DNA of 64,000 nucleotides. It comes from Streptomyces sp. NBC_00377. GTDB lineage: Bacteria; Actinomycetota; Actinomycetes; Streptomycetales; Streptomycetaceae. The number at the start of each line of letters is the position of its first letter. Positions within the stretch are counted from its first letter, which is position 1. Below the pieces are notes generated by a model. That model searched no databases. It worked only from the letters and a program-made list of their open reading frames with translations, and was not told the DNA's origin. The stretch lies in NCBI RefSeq assembly GCF_036075115.1, contig NZ_CP107958.1, forward strand, positions 3,410,001-3,474,000, written 5' to 3'. Position numbers and translations under genes: made by a program. Positions 16,449 through 25,206 of this stretch are shown piece by piece.

Positions 16449-16796
16449 CTTCAGGTCCTCACGATCCGGTGGGGGGCGGCTTGACGAGAAACACTCTTGC
16501 GCCCCCCGCTATCCGCCCGAACCGACGCGGCTATCGCTGCCCTATCGAGCCTGCGCACGGCTGGAAAGAGCGGTCGCGCCGGCACGGTCTCACCGCCCGG
16601 ACCTGGTCGGATCCCCACGGTTGCCCCATGACCGCACCGTGAGCCTCCGTACGTACGACGAACCGACCGGCGCCTGCGCACCCGCCGGCATTCCGGGGCA
16701 CCCCGAAGCGCCACGTGTCCTTCGGGACCGGCCCGGACCTCGACGCACTCGCCCCGCCTAGCGGCGGCCGGCGAGCACCGCCTCGGGACGGGAGGC
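16449..16796 (-). promoter_or_regulatory. 348-base gap with phased direct repeats upstream of the ABC operon
   Basis: No convincing gene. On the plus strand CTATC occurs at 16509-16513, 16531-16535 and 16542-16546, spaced 22 and 11 bases, so the copies lie on one face of the helix. Read on the minus strand the two nearest copies are TCGATAG and GCGATAG separated by four bases. That heptamer-plus-four layout is what SARP-family activators recognise. The repeats end about 60 bases before the ABC ATPase start. A CGTACGTACG palindrome lies near 16649. Regulatory function is inferred from spacing only. Confidence 0.35.
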
Positions 16797-17120
16797 TCAC
16801 TCGGCCGCCGTGAGCGTCCCGTCCGTCATGCCCAGGCGTTCCTGTTCCTCCTGCCGCAACCGGTAGGGGCCCGCCTCGAGAACCCCGCCCACGGTGCGCA
16901 GCCCGCTCTTCTCGACGCTCCCCAGCCGCAGCCGCCCCTCGGTGACGTCCTGGAGCCGGGCGACCGGGATGGCGTCGAGCTCCCGCTTCACCGCCTCATC
17001 GTGGATCTTCAGCGCGGCCCGTACCGCATCCACCGCCTTCTCGTGGTCACCGACCAGCGCCCGCGCCGCCTCGAACAGCCGCGTTCCCCTCGCGACCGTC
17101 TCCCGCTCGTCACGCCCCAC
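16797..17120 (-). CDS. Small unknown protein, possibly the N-terminal remnant of a larger gene
   Basis: 107 aa from a GTG at 17120 with GAGGGGGGCGGGAG just upstream. The protein is mostly helical: an N-terminal heptad-like stretch ending AVRAALKIHDEAVKREL, then IPVARLQDVTEGRLRLGSVEKSGLRTVGGVLEAGPYRL, which reads like a helix-hairpin-helix lead-in seen at the start of some actinobacterial helicase-like proteins. It stops abruptly after DGTLTAAE. It may be a stand-alone gene or a truncated 5' end. The upstream start is uncertain because the frame stays open through the IclR gene. Confidence 0.45.
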   Translation of the reverse strand: MGRDERETVARGTRLFEAARALVGDHEKAVDAVRAALKIHDEAVKRELDAIPVARLQDVTEGRLRLGSVEKSGLRTVGGVLEAGPYRLRQEEQERLGMTDGTLTAAE

Positions 17121-17233
17121 GCTCCCGCCCCCCTCGCGCCTCCCGGCATCCTTCCACCGCCCGCCCCGGGCCCGTCGGGCGTCGGCCGCGCCCGGCGGAT
17201 CCCCCGGAACCCGCGTCCCGGCGGGCGCGCCCG

Positions 17234-18073
17234 TCACGCCCCGCGCAGCACCGTCTCCAGGTGGCGTCCCCAGCGCAGTGCGGTGGCCACGATCTCCCTG
17301 GTTCGGGGTTCGAGGCGGCCTCGCGGTCCCACGACCTGCACGGCGGCGACGACCTCGTCCGTGAAGTCGCGGACCGGCACGGCGACCGAGTACAGGCCGG
17401 GCTCGGCCTCCTCGTCGACGATCGAGTATCCGCGCCGGCGGGTCAGTGCCAGCCGGCGCAGGAAGTCGTCCAGCCCGGTCGGTGTGCCGGGGCCGTGGCG
17501 GACGAAGTCGGTGCGGGAGAACACGGCCGCCACCTCGTCGTCGTCGGCGTCCATCAGCAGGACCTGGCCGCAGTCGCTGCAGTACGCGGGGTAGGGGCGG
17601 CCGATCCAGGAGCCGAGCTGCCGGCTGCCGGGCGGCACCCGTTCGGCGACGGTCACGGTCGTGTCGCCGACCAGCACACCGAGGTAGCAGCTCTCGCCGG
17701 TCTCCGCCGCCATGCCCTCCAGGGCCGTGAGTCCGTCGGTGCGCAGGCGGTGAGCCGTGAGCTCCCGGGCCGTCGTGTAGAGCCGCCAGTGGGGTGCCAC
17801 GGCGCCCGAGACCTCGTCGCGTGCGACGAAGTCCTCCGCTCCCATGGCGGTGAGCGCGCGGGAGAGCTGGCTGCGGTCGCGGCCCATCTGGCGGGCCAGT
17901 TCGGAGACGGACGCGGCGGAACCATGTCGCCGGCCGCCGGCGGTGCCCCGGGCGAGCGCGGACATGACGTCCAGGCCTTTCGCCACGCTCGAGTCCACGT
18001 GCCCCTCGTACTCCTCCGTCGCCCCGGCACGCCCGTACGCCAGGGTGCCGTCGCCCTGCTCGCCGTTCCGCAC
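17234..18073 (-). CDS. IclR-family transcriptional regulator (first)
   Basis: About 279 aa from a GTG at 18073, preferred because GGAGAGG lies 9 bases upstream, whereas the in-frame ATG at 18100 has no ribosome site. The N-terminal winged helix spans KGLDVMSALARG through SVSELARQMGRDRSQLSRALTAM; the C-terminal GAF-like effector domain includes RPYPAYCSDCGQVLL and YSVAVPVRDF. It is divergent from a small protein gene and a hydrolase gene, with a perfect palindrome in the shared gap, so it most likely controls those genes and itself. Confidence 0.9.
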   Translation of the reverse strand: MRNGEQGDGTLAYGRAGATEEYEGHVDSSVAKGLDVMSALARGTAGGRRHGSAASVSELARQMGRDRSQLSRALTAMGAEDFVARDEVSGAVAPHWRLYTTARELTAHRLRTDGLTALEGMAAETGESCYLGVLVGDTTVTVAERVPPGSRQLGSWIGRPYPAYCSDCGQVLLMDADDDEVAAVFSRTDFVRHGPGTPTGLDDFLRRLALTRRRGYSIVDEEAEPGLYSVAVPVRDFTDEVVAAVQVVGPRGRLEPRTREIVATALRWGRHLETVLRGA

Positions 18074-18125
18074 TGTACCGCCGCCTCTCCACAAGATCAT
18101 GAACTGTGCAGCATTTACATCTTGC

Positions 18126-18142
18126 CGTGCATTTAATGCACG
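18126..18142. promoter_or_regulatory. Perfect palindrome, likely IclR operator
   Basis: CGTGCAT-TTA-ATGCACG: seven-base arms with a three-base AT-rich centre, in the gap between the divergent IclR gene (start 18073) and the small-protein gene (start 18187). A CTGTGCAGCA direct repeat flanks it at about 18103 and 18151. IclR proteins bind palindromes of this size. Position 45-60 bases from both starts would suit repression of both promoters. Confidence 0.6.
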
Positions 18143-18186
18143 CCTAGCATCCTGTGCAGCAGCTGCCGCCGAATACCGAGGGATGT

Positions 18187-18660
18187 ATGCGCATGGCCAC
18201 GACGACTCCGCCGCAAGCCGCCGAACGAGGCGGGGAGCCCGCGGTCACGTCCGTACGGCGCCGCACGGTGCGAAGGGTCAAGGCGTACTGGCCGGTCTCG
18301 GAGGCGACCCTCACCGCCTGCGCGCGCGGCGATCTCGACGCGCTGCGCTCGGACGAGTCCTTCGCCTCGCTGCTGCGCGTACTGGAGGACTCGCCCGAAC
18401 TCGGGGACTTCGGCGTGTACGGCGACGTCTTCGAGGTGACCTTCGGCGCCGAGGGCTTCACCGTCCGGTCCGGCGCCCGCCCCGCCCTCGGCTCGGTCGG
18501 CGGGCGGGTCCTCTCCGCCACCGTCGCCGTGACCACGTACGTCGACGCGGTGACGGACCGGGACCTGTCCCGGGTGCTGGCCCGCCTCACCGACGCCCAC
18601 CCCTGGGAGATCCCGGTGATCGAACTCTCCGCCCCGCTGGAACTCGTCTCCCGGGCCTGA
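18187..18660 (+). CDS. Small unknown protein with NIF3/CutA-like C-terminal segment
   Basis: About 157 aa; GAGGG lies five bases before the ATG at 18187 (an ATG at 18193 is also possible). The C-terminal VAVTTYVDAVTDRDLSRVLARL plus DAHPWEIPVIEL resembles the dimeric alpha/beta segment ending HPYEEPxYDI found in NIF3-insert/CutA-type proteins, a weak match by eye. It precedes the cyclase-like hydrolase gene by 77 bases on the same strand and is probably co-transcribed with it under the divergent IclR protein. No enzymatic motif is evident. Confidence 0.7.
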   Translation: MRMATTTPPQAAERGGEPAVTSVRRRTVRRVKAYWPVSEATLTACARGDLDALRSDESFASLLRVLEDSPELGDFGVYGDVFEVTFGAEGFTVRSGARPALGSVGGRVLSATVAVTTYVDAVTDRDLSRVLARLTDAHPWEIPVIELSAPLELVSRA

Positions 18661-18737
18661 CCCGCCCCGCCGGGCCCGCCCCCGGCCGACCCTCCGCGCG
18701 TCGCCCCTACCCCGTCCACCCAGAGGACCTGGCACCC

Positions 18738-19535
18738 ATGACACCGAACACCGCCACCGGCCCGGCCGCGACCGCCACCACCGGCGCCGAACCGCCGCTG
18801 TGGGCCCTGCACCGGGAACTCACGGCGACGACGGTCCGCACGGACCTCACGCACGCCTTCCATCCGGGGCAGCCGCACTTCCCCGCCTTCCCGGACGAGA
18901 AGCGGGAGACGCCCTTCGACATGTCCCGCGGCGACGGCTTCACCGTGCACCTCCACACGATCGTCGGCCAGTGGGGCACCCACGTCGACCCGCCCGTGCA
19001 CTTCGTCGCCGGTGCCCGGACCCTGGACGAGATACCCGTGGAGGAGATGATCCTGCCGCTGGTCGTCCTCGACATCGGTGAGCGGGTCGCCGCCGACCCC
19101 GACGCCGTACCGACCCTCGCCGACATCGCCACCTGGGAGTCGCGCCACGGCCGGATTCCGGCCGGCTCCTTCGTGGCCCTGCGCACCGGTTGGAGCCACC
19201 GCTGGCCCGACCCGGACGCCATGGCCAACAAGGACGAGGCGGGCGTGAGCCACTGCCCGGGGTGGTCCGCCGAGGTCCTGCGGTACCTCTTCGAGGACGC
19301 CGGTGTCACCGCCATCGGCCACGAGCAGACCGACACCGATCCCGGACTCGCCACCTCCGCGGGTGACTTCAGCCTGGAGCGCTACGTGCTGGCACGCGAC
19401 CGCTGGCAGATCGAACTGATGGCCGACCTGGACCGGGTGCCCGAGGCCGGGGCCCTGATCGTCGCCACCTGGCCCAAGCCCCAGGGCGGTTCGGGCTTCC
19501 CCGCCCGTGTCTTCGCCCTGCATCGGGCGGTCTGA
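18738..19535 (+). CDS. Cyclase-family metal-dependent hydrolase (kynurenine formamidase/isatin hydrolase-like)
   Basis: 265 aa. The family hallmark is GQWGTHVDPPVHF near residue 80, carrying the metal-binding His and Asp of HxGTHxDxPxH; the first His of that motif is replaced by Gln here. Further conserved stretches are DLTHAFHPGQP near the N-terminus, LRTGWSHRW and IGHEQTDTDPG. Members hydrolyse amide or lactam bonds with Mn2+ or Zn2+. The ATG follows AGAGGA by 11 bases; a longer upstream open frame is ignored because it overlaps the preceding gene. Flanked by two IclR genes, it looks like a small catabolic unit for an aromatic amide; the substrate is unknown. Confidence 0.85.
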   Translation: MTPNTATGPAATATTGAEPPLWALHRELTATTVRTDLTHAFHPGQPHFPAFPDEKRETPFDMSRGDGFTVHLHTIVGQWGTHVDPPVHFVAGARTLDEIPVEEMILPLVVLDIGERVAADPDAVPTLADIATWESRHGRIPAGSFVALRTGWSHRWPDPDAMANKDEAGVSHCPGWSAEVLRYLFEDAGVTAIGHEQTDTDPGLATSAGDFSLERYVLARDRWQIELMADLDRVPEAGALIVATWPKPQGGSGFPARVFALHRAV

Positions 19536-19544
19536 ACCCAGCGG

Positions 19545-19604
19545 TCCGAACCGGGTTCGGATCCCGTGACGCGAGGAGCTCCGGTCGGCCGCGCGGCCGA
19601 CCGG
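19545..19604. promoter_or_regulatory. Two palindromes between hydrolase and second IclR gene
   Basis: TCCGAACC-G-GGTTCGGA at 19545-19561 starts 10 bases after the hydrolase stop; a perfect 24-base palindrome (arms CCGGTCGGCCGC) at 19581-19604 ends 35 bases before the second IclR start. Either could be a terminator hairpin for the hydrolase transcript; the first, with its one-base centre, looks more like a protein-binding site. Confidence 0.45.
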
Positions 19605-19627
19605 CCTGGGGCCCGCGCACCGCTGGT

Positions 19628-19633
19628 TATAGT
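19628..19633 (+). promoter_or_regulatory. Leaderless -10 element TATAGT of second IclR gene
   Basis: TATAGT followed by exactly six bases and then the GTG at 19640, the spacing of leaderless streptomycete transcripts. No ribosome site is present, which agrees. No good -35 hexamer was seen. Confidence 0.55.
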
Positions 19634-19639
19634 GCGCGG

Positions 19640-20443
19640 GTGACGACGAACGAGCCCGCGCCCGGGCCGACGGCGAAGGGAACTGCCTCCTCGCTGCGCA
19701 TGGCCCTGCGGATCGTCAACACCGTGCTGGAACGGGAGACGTCGGGCCGGACCGGATTCAACGTGAGCAGGCTCGCCGACGAGGTCGGCGTCGAGCGCAG
19801 CAAGGCGTCCCGGACCACTCAGGATCTGTGCGACAAGGGCTTCCTCGAACGCCGGGAGGACTCGACGCTACGGGCCGGCGGCGCCTTCTTCGCCACGGCG
19901 GCGTCCCTGCACCCCGGCCTGGTCCGCGGCAGCCGCCCGCTCCTTCGCCGCCTCGCCGTCACCCACGGCGCGGGCGCCCGGCTCTCCGTCCTCGACGGCG
20001 TCCAGGTCAGGCTGGTGCGCGCCGAGTCGGCCTCGGGCATCGCCCACGAGCGGCTCGCCCCGGCGAGTCTGGTCACCCCGTGCTGGTGCACCGGCGCGGG
20101 GCGCGCACTTCTGCTCGACCACACCCCGGGGGAGATCGCCGCGCTCCTGGACGACTACGAGCTGATCGGGGTGGGCGGCCCCGAGGCGGCCCGTTCCGTC
20201 GAGGAACTCGTCGCCGCCAACGACCGCGACCGCCTGCGCGGCATCGTCACGGCGCGGGGCGAGTTCGAGCATGGTGTCATCGAGTACGCCGTACCCGTGC
20301 GGGACGCCGACGGACGCATCCGGGCCGCGCTGTCGGTCGTGGGCAGACAGCACGACCTGCTGCCGCACGAGCGCACGATCGAAGCGGATCTCGCCACGGC
20401 CGCCGCCACGCTGGCGGGCGCCCTCGACGGCGGGGCGCGGTAG
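19640..20443 (+). CDS. IclR-family transcriptional regulator (second)
   Basis: 267 aa. The winged helix is residues about 15-70 (LRMALRIVNTVLERE, NVSRLADEVGVERSKASR) and the effector-binding domain about 85-260 (ERLAPASLVTPCWCTGAGRALLLDH, GVIEYAVPVRDADGRIRAALSVVG). Starts at a GTG downstream of a -10-like TATAGT with no ribosome site, so the mRNA is probably leaderless. It shares only the family pattern with the first IclR 1.5 kb away, so the pair is not a recent duplication. It may co-regulate the hydrolase unit. Confidence 0.9.
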   Translation: MTTNEPAPGPTAKGTASSLRMALRIVNTVLERETSGRTGFNVSRLADEVGVERSKASRTTQDLCDKGFLERREDSTLRAGGAFFATAASLHPGLVRGSRPLLRRLAVTHGAGARLSVLDGVQVRLVRAESASGIAHERLAPASLVTPCWCTGAGRALLLDHTPGEIAALLDDYELIGVGGPEAARSVEELVAANDRDRLRGIVTARGEFEHGVIEYAVPVRDADGRIRAALSVVGRQHDLLPHERTIEADLATAAATLAGALDGGAR

Positions 20444-20462
20444 GGACAGGACGGCGAACGGG

Positions 20463-20720
20463 GCCTACGCGAAGACGGACACCACCCGGCCGCACCGGGT
20501 GCTCTCCCGCCTTCAGGTCCAGGACGTCACCCAGGCAGACAGCCTCACCGCGGTGCAGCTGCTGAGCGACGCCGGTGGTCTGCACGGACACAAGTACGCC
20601 ATCGATGCTCTCGTCGCCGCGATGGCGCTCCGCGTCCCGGCGCCCGTCCTGGTGTTGGCCTCGGACCGCGATGACTGGTCGAACCTGTGCGGCGACCGCG
20701 TACAGATCTTCGACATCTAA
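20463..20720 (+). pseudogene. C-terminal remnant of a PIN-domain (VapC-like) toxin
   Basis: The frame ending at 20720 encodes about 85 residues: SRLQVQDVTQADSL, AVQLLSDAGGLHGHKYAIDALVAAMAL and VLVLASDRDDWSNLCGDRVQIFDI. The late D-A-x-x-A and SDxxDW motifs are the last acidic residues of PIN ribonucleases. The N-terminal strand with the first Asp is missing and the frame upstream runs into the IclR gene without a start, so this is a decayed toxin with no antitoxin partner visible. Confidence 0.6.
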
Positions 20721-21083
20721 AGATCAGGACTGGGTGACATGCTCAGCCATCAGGCCGGCGCCGAGCTGCCCGCCCACGCCGGCATCGCGGCGGGACAGCA
20801 GCACAGGGCCGGCGACACTGCGGCCATTTCACGCGGGGCAATGCGTCTCGACATTTCTGGGGTGCATCTCCCGGCAGAGCACCCGTGTGAAGGCGTGGCG
20901 TTCGCTGCGAGGTGGTTTCCGGGCGCATTCAACGGATGAAGCCGCACCCGCCCGCCTGTCGCATCGGGAGATCACTGCCCGAGAGCCAGCACGGGAAAAA
21001 GATCAAGGGCCCGACCCTCATGAGCCGGACCCTTTCCGACCTGGATGTTTACCCAGATCAGCGAAGTGGTGCTAAGTCACCGG
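20721..21083. other. 363-base gap, no gene
   Basis: Between the VapC remnant and ychF. Apart from the ychF terminator near 21005-21034 I see nothing in it. Short open frames here have poor codon bias and no ribosome site. Confidence 0.6.
20996..21034 (-). terminator. Rho-independent terminator of ychF
   Basis: Stem AAGGGcCCG / CGGaCCCTT (one mismatch) at 21005-21034, then on the minus strand GATC and a run of five T (20996-21000). It lies 50 bases past the ychF stop in the right orientation. Confidence 0.7.
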
Positions 21084-22172
<1,089 letters not shown>

Positions 22173-22357
22173 GTTGCGACTTCCCGTGGTGAGAGGGCCG
22201 GAGGGCCAGTTCCCGAAGTGAGAGGGCCAGGGGCCAGAGAGCTGACCGGTCCACCAGTTTACGGCGTGCCCGGCGCCGACCCGGCGGACCTGTCGAACGC
22301 ATGGCCAAGCTCCCGCTCACGGCGTGTCCGACACCCGATTCGGCACATAAAACGACC

Positions 22358-22363
22358 TAAGTT
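22358..22363 (+). promoter_or_regulatory. Leaderless -10 element TAAGTT of DUF6542 gene
   Basis: TAAGTT then six bases then GTG at 22370, with no ribosome site in between. Same geometry as other starts in the window. Confidence 0.5.
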
Positions 22364-22369
22364 GGTCCT

Positions 22370-23077
22370 GTGGAGCAACACAGGACGCGCCCCCCGGCCC
22401 GAGGCCCCCGCCGCGACGCCCCGCCCCTGCCACCGCTGCCCCCGCAGGCGGACCGGGAGGCGAGCCGCGGGCGGTCGCACCCGGCGGGCGGGGACGCCGG
22501 GGCGGCCCGCGGGGATGCCCGGTCCGCGGCCCCCCGCTCCGGCGGGGACCGGCCCTCCCCCGCCGGGCGACGGCCCGCGCCGGCCCTGGCGCGGACGGCG
22601 GGAACGGCACGCACCGCGGAGGCGGCGCGCCGCATGCCGAACCCCCGGCTCACCGGGCTGGGCGGCGGACTGTTCAGCGGAGCGCTCATGTTCGCGGTCG
22701 GGTGCCTGGACCAGCTGCTGTTCGGCGCCTCGCTGACGGTGTACAGCGTGCTGTTCCTGCCGGTGTGCCTGCTGACCGCCCTGTGGGTGCGCGGAAGCGA
22801 CCTGCTGTCCGCGCCGGTGGTCGCGCCGATCGCCTTCGCCGTCGGGCTCCTGCCCGTGGCCGAGGGCGGGAACGGCATCGGGGCGCGGCTGATGGGGCTG
22901 GTGACCGCGCTGGCCACACAGGTCGGCTGGCTGTACGGCGGGACCCTCGTCGCGGGGGCGGCCATCCTGGCCCGCGGACTGCGCCGGGCGGCGGCCCGCC
23001 GTCGGACGGCGCACCGCCACTTGCCGCCGGCCGCCTCCCGCCCCCGGGCGGCCGCCGCCCGCCGTCCGCAGGGCTGA
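22370..23077 (+). CDS. DUF6542-type membrane protein
   Basis: 235 aa. The first 85 residues are disordered, rich in Pro, Arg and Ala. Residues about 90-205 hold four hydrophobic segments: LTGLGGGLFSGALMFAVGCL, VYSVLFLPVCLLTALWV, PVVAPIAFAVGLLPVA and LVTALATQVGWLYGGTLVAGAAIL. The tail is Arg/Ala-rich. The layout fits the actinobacterial DUF6542 family of unknown function. The GTG start appears leaderless. Convergent with ppgK; a GCCCCCGGGGGC palindrome at 23086-23097 in the 31-base gap may terminate one or both. Confidence 0.75.
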   Translation: MEQHRTRPPARGPRRDAPPLPPLPPQADREASRGRSHPAGGDAGAARGDARSAAPRSGGDRPSPAGRRPAPALARTAGTARTAEAARRMPNPRLTGLGGGLFSGALMFAVGCLDQLLFGASLTVYSVLFLPVCLLTALWVRGSDLLSAPVVAPIAFAVGLLPVAEGGNGIGARLMGLVTALATQVGWLYGGTLVAGAAILARGLRRAAARRRTAHRHLPPAASRPRAAAARRPQG

Positions 23078-23108
23078 TCTCCCCAGCCCCCGGGGGCCCG
23101 GGCGGGCC

Positions 23109-23855
23109 TTACTCTTCCTTGGCCGCCCGCATGGCCGCTCCCACGATGCCCGCGTTGTTCTGGAGCTGGGCCGGCACGATCTCCGCCCTGATGCCCTCGA
23201 TGAGGTGCAGGAACTTGTCGGCCTTGCGGCTGACGCCGCCGCCGATGATGAACAGCTCGGGCGAGAAGAGCATCTCGACGTGGGCGAGGTACTTCGTGAC
23301 CCGGCGGGCCCAGTGTTCCCAGGTCAGCTCGCCGTCCTCCTTGGCCTTGCTGGAGGCGCGCTTCTCGGCGTCGTGCCCGTGCAGTTCCAGGTGACCGAGC
23401 TCGGTGTTGGGGACGAGCACACCGTCGACGAAGAGGGCGCTGCCGATGCCCGTGCCGAACGTCAGCAGGACGACCGTGCCGCTGCGGTCACGGCCGGCGC
23501 CGAAGGAGACCTCCGCGACGCCCGCCGCGTCCGCGTCGTTGACCACGGTCACCGGCAGGCCGCCCAGCCGCTCGCTGAACAGGGCGCGCGCGTCCGTGTC
23601 GATCCAGCTCTTGTCGACGTTGGCCGCCGTGCGGATCGTGGAACCCCCGGTCACCACGCCCGGGAAGGTCAGGCCCACCGGTCCCGTCCACCCGAAGTGC
23701 TCGACGACCTCCCGCACGCCGTCGGCCACGCCCGAGGGCGTGGCCGGCTGCGGGGTGAGCACTTTGTGACGTTCCTGGGCCAGATCGCCCTTGTCCAGGT
23801 CCACAGGGGCGCCCTTGATCCCGGATCCACCGATGTCCACGCCGAAGATCTGCAT
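23109..23855 (-). CDS. ppgK: Polyphosphate glucokinase
   Basis: 248 aa ROK-type kinase. The phosphate-binding motif [11 protein letters not shown] is at residues 5-15, with [12 protein letters not shown] in mid-protein and the ELGHLELHG loop preceding catalytic residues. PpgK phosphorylates glucose with polyphosphate or ATP and is the actinobacterial variant; the short length and N-terminal motif distinguish it from GlkA. Its ATG is preceded by a -10-like TAACGT (23862-23867) with six bases between, so the transcript is probably leaderless. Confidence 0.95.
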   Translation of the reverse strand: MQIFGVDIGGSGIKGAPVDLDKGDLAQERHKVLTPQPATPSGVADGVREVVEHFGWTGPVGLTFPGVVTGGSTIRTAANVDKSWIDTDARALFSERLGGLPVTVVNDADAAGVAEVSFGAGRDRSGTVVLLTFGTGIGSALFVDGVLVPNTELGHLELHGHDAEKRASSKAKEDGELTWEHWARRVTKYLAHVEMLFSPELFIIGGGVSRKADKFLHLIEGIRAEIVPAQLQNNAGIVGAAMRAAKEE

Positions 23856-23861
23856 GGCCCT

Positions 23862-23867
23862 ACGTTA
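23862..23867 (-). promoter_or_regulatory. Leaderless -10 element TAACGT of ppgK
   Basis: On the minus strand TAACGT is followed by six bases and the ATG at 23855; there is no room for a ribosome site. Confidence 0.5.
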
Positions 23868-23904
23868 CGACGGCGGACGGACGGTCACGCGGCCGAGGGG
23901 CGCG

Positions 23905-24945
23905 TCAGCTGTCCTCGGCCGGCCCGGCGGGCGCCGAGCCGGACACCGCGCCGCTGCCGCCGCGCCCGGCCGCCAGTGCCGCCGCCTCCTCGCGGAGGTC
24001 ACGGCGGAGTTCCTTGGGCAGCGAGAAGGTGATGTGCTCCTCGGCCGCCTTGACGAGTTCGACGTCGCCGTAGCCGCGCTCGGTGAGCCAGGCCAGGACC
24101 TCCTCGACGAGGACCTCCGGGACGGAGGCGCCGGAGGTGACGCCCACCGTGGTCACCCCGTCGAGCCAGGCCTCGTCGATCTCGTCGGCGAAGTCCACCA
24201 GGTAGGCCTCGCGGGAGCCGGCCAGCTTGGCGACCTCGACGAGCCGCTTGGAGTTGGAGGAGTTGCGTGAGCCGACCACGATCACCAGCTCCGCCTCCGC
24301 GCCCATCTGCTTCACGGCGAGCTGACGGTTCTGCGTGGCGTAGCAGATGTCGTCGCTGGGCGGGGAGATGAGCTGCGGGAACTTCTCCTTCAGGGCGTCG
24401 ACCGTCTCCATGGTCTCGTCGACCGAGAGGGTGGTCTGGGAGAGCCATACGATCTTCGACGGGTCGCGGACCTCCACCTTGGCGACGTCCTCGGGGCCGT
24501 CGACGAGCTGGATGTGCTCGGGTGCCTCGCCGGAGGTCCCGATGACCTCCTCGTGGCCCTCGTGCCCGATGAGAAGGATGTCGTAGTCCTCGGCTGCGAA
24601 GCGGACGGCTTCCTTGTGGACCTTGGTGACCAGGGGGCAGGTGGCGTCGATGGTGGCGAGCCGTCCGCGCGCGGCCTCCTCGTGGACGACGGGGGCGACG
24701 CCGTGCGCGGAGAACATGACGATGTTGCCCGGCGGGACCTCCTCCGTCCGCTCGACGAAGACGGCGCCCTTGCGCTCCAGGGTCTGCACGACGTACTTGT
24801 TGTGGACGATCTCGTGCCGGACGTAGACCGGCGCCCCGTACTGCTCCAGGGCCTTCTCGACGGCGATCACGGCACGGTCGACGCCCGCGCAGTAGCCCCG
24901 GGGGGCGGCGAGCAGGACACGGCGGCGGCCAGGCGAAGCAGTCAT
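23905..24945 (-). CDS. ispH: 4-hydroxy-3-methylbut-2-enyl diphosphate reductase
   Basis: Last enzyme of the non-mevalonate isoprenoid route, reducing HMBPP to IPP and DMAPP with a 4Fe-4S cluster. The three ligand cysteines are visible in [11 protein letters not shown] near the N-terminus, in [14 protein letters not shown], and in [14 protein letters not shown]. Catalytic Glu and substrate His positions ([27 protein letters not shown]) are present. The ATG at 24945 is chosen over 24954 because a -10-like TACGAT ends seven bases upstream, overlapping the earlier ATG. The C-terminal 25 residues are a Gly/Ala tail. About 346 aa. Confidence 0.96.
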   Translation of the reverse strand: MTASPGRRRVLLAAPRGYCAGVDRAVIAVEKALEQYGAPVYVRHEIVHNKYVVQTLERKGAVFVERTEEVPPGNIVMFSAHGVAPVVHEEAARGRLATIDATCPLVTKVHKEAVRFAAEDYDILLIGHEGHEEVIGTSGEAPEHIQLVDGPEDVAKVEVRDPSKIVWLSQTTLSVDETMETVDALKEKFPQLISPPSDDICYATQNRQLAVKQMGAEAELVIVVGSRNSSNSKRLVEVAKLAGSREAYLVDFADEIDEAWLDGVTTVGVTSGASVPEVLVEEVLAWLTERGYGDVELVKAAEEHITFSLPKELRRDLREEAAALAAGRGGSGAVSGSAPAGPAEDS

Positions 24946-24952
24946 GTGTCCC

Positions 24953-24958
24953 ATCGTA
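24953..24958 (-). promoter_or_regulatory. Leaderless -10 element TACGAT of ispH
   Basis: TACGAT on the minus strand, seven bases before the ATG at 24945; it argues against the alternative ATG at 24954, which it overlaps. Confidence 0.45.
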
Positions 24959-25193
24959 AGGCCGTGTGCGGCCGCCCTCGGCGTACCCGGGGACTCCGCC
25001 CCGGGCCCCCGGTTCGGCCCCGGACGGGCTTCGTCCTCGATCCCGCCCGGTCCCTCGCCCGCTCTCGCGCCCTCTCTGTGCCTCGCTCGCGCGGAAGGCC
25101 CCGTGGCGGGCCGGTGTGCGCCCCCTCCGTGTTCGAAGTGGCGGAGCCGCCGGGCTCCGAAGGACGCTCACCGGGCTTGTCGGTCGTGGCCGA

Positions 25194-25199
25194 TACTCT
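25194..25199 (+). promoter_or_regulatory. Leaderless -10 element TACTCT of xseA
   Basis: TACTCT followed by seven bases and the ATG at 25207, without a ribosome site. Confidence 0.45.
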
Positions 25200-25206
25200 C
25201 GTCCGC

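Noticed and set aside
20739..20939. Small CDS between the VapC relic and ychF
   Set aside because: No ribosome site, weak codon bias and an equally long frame on the other strand.
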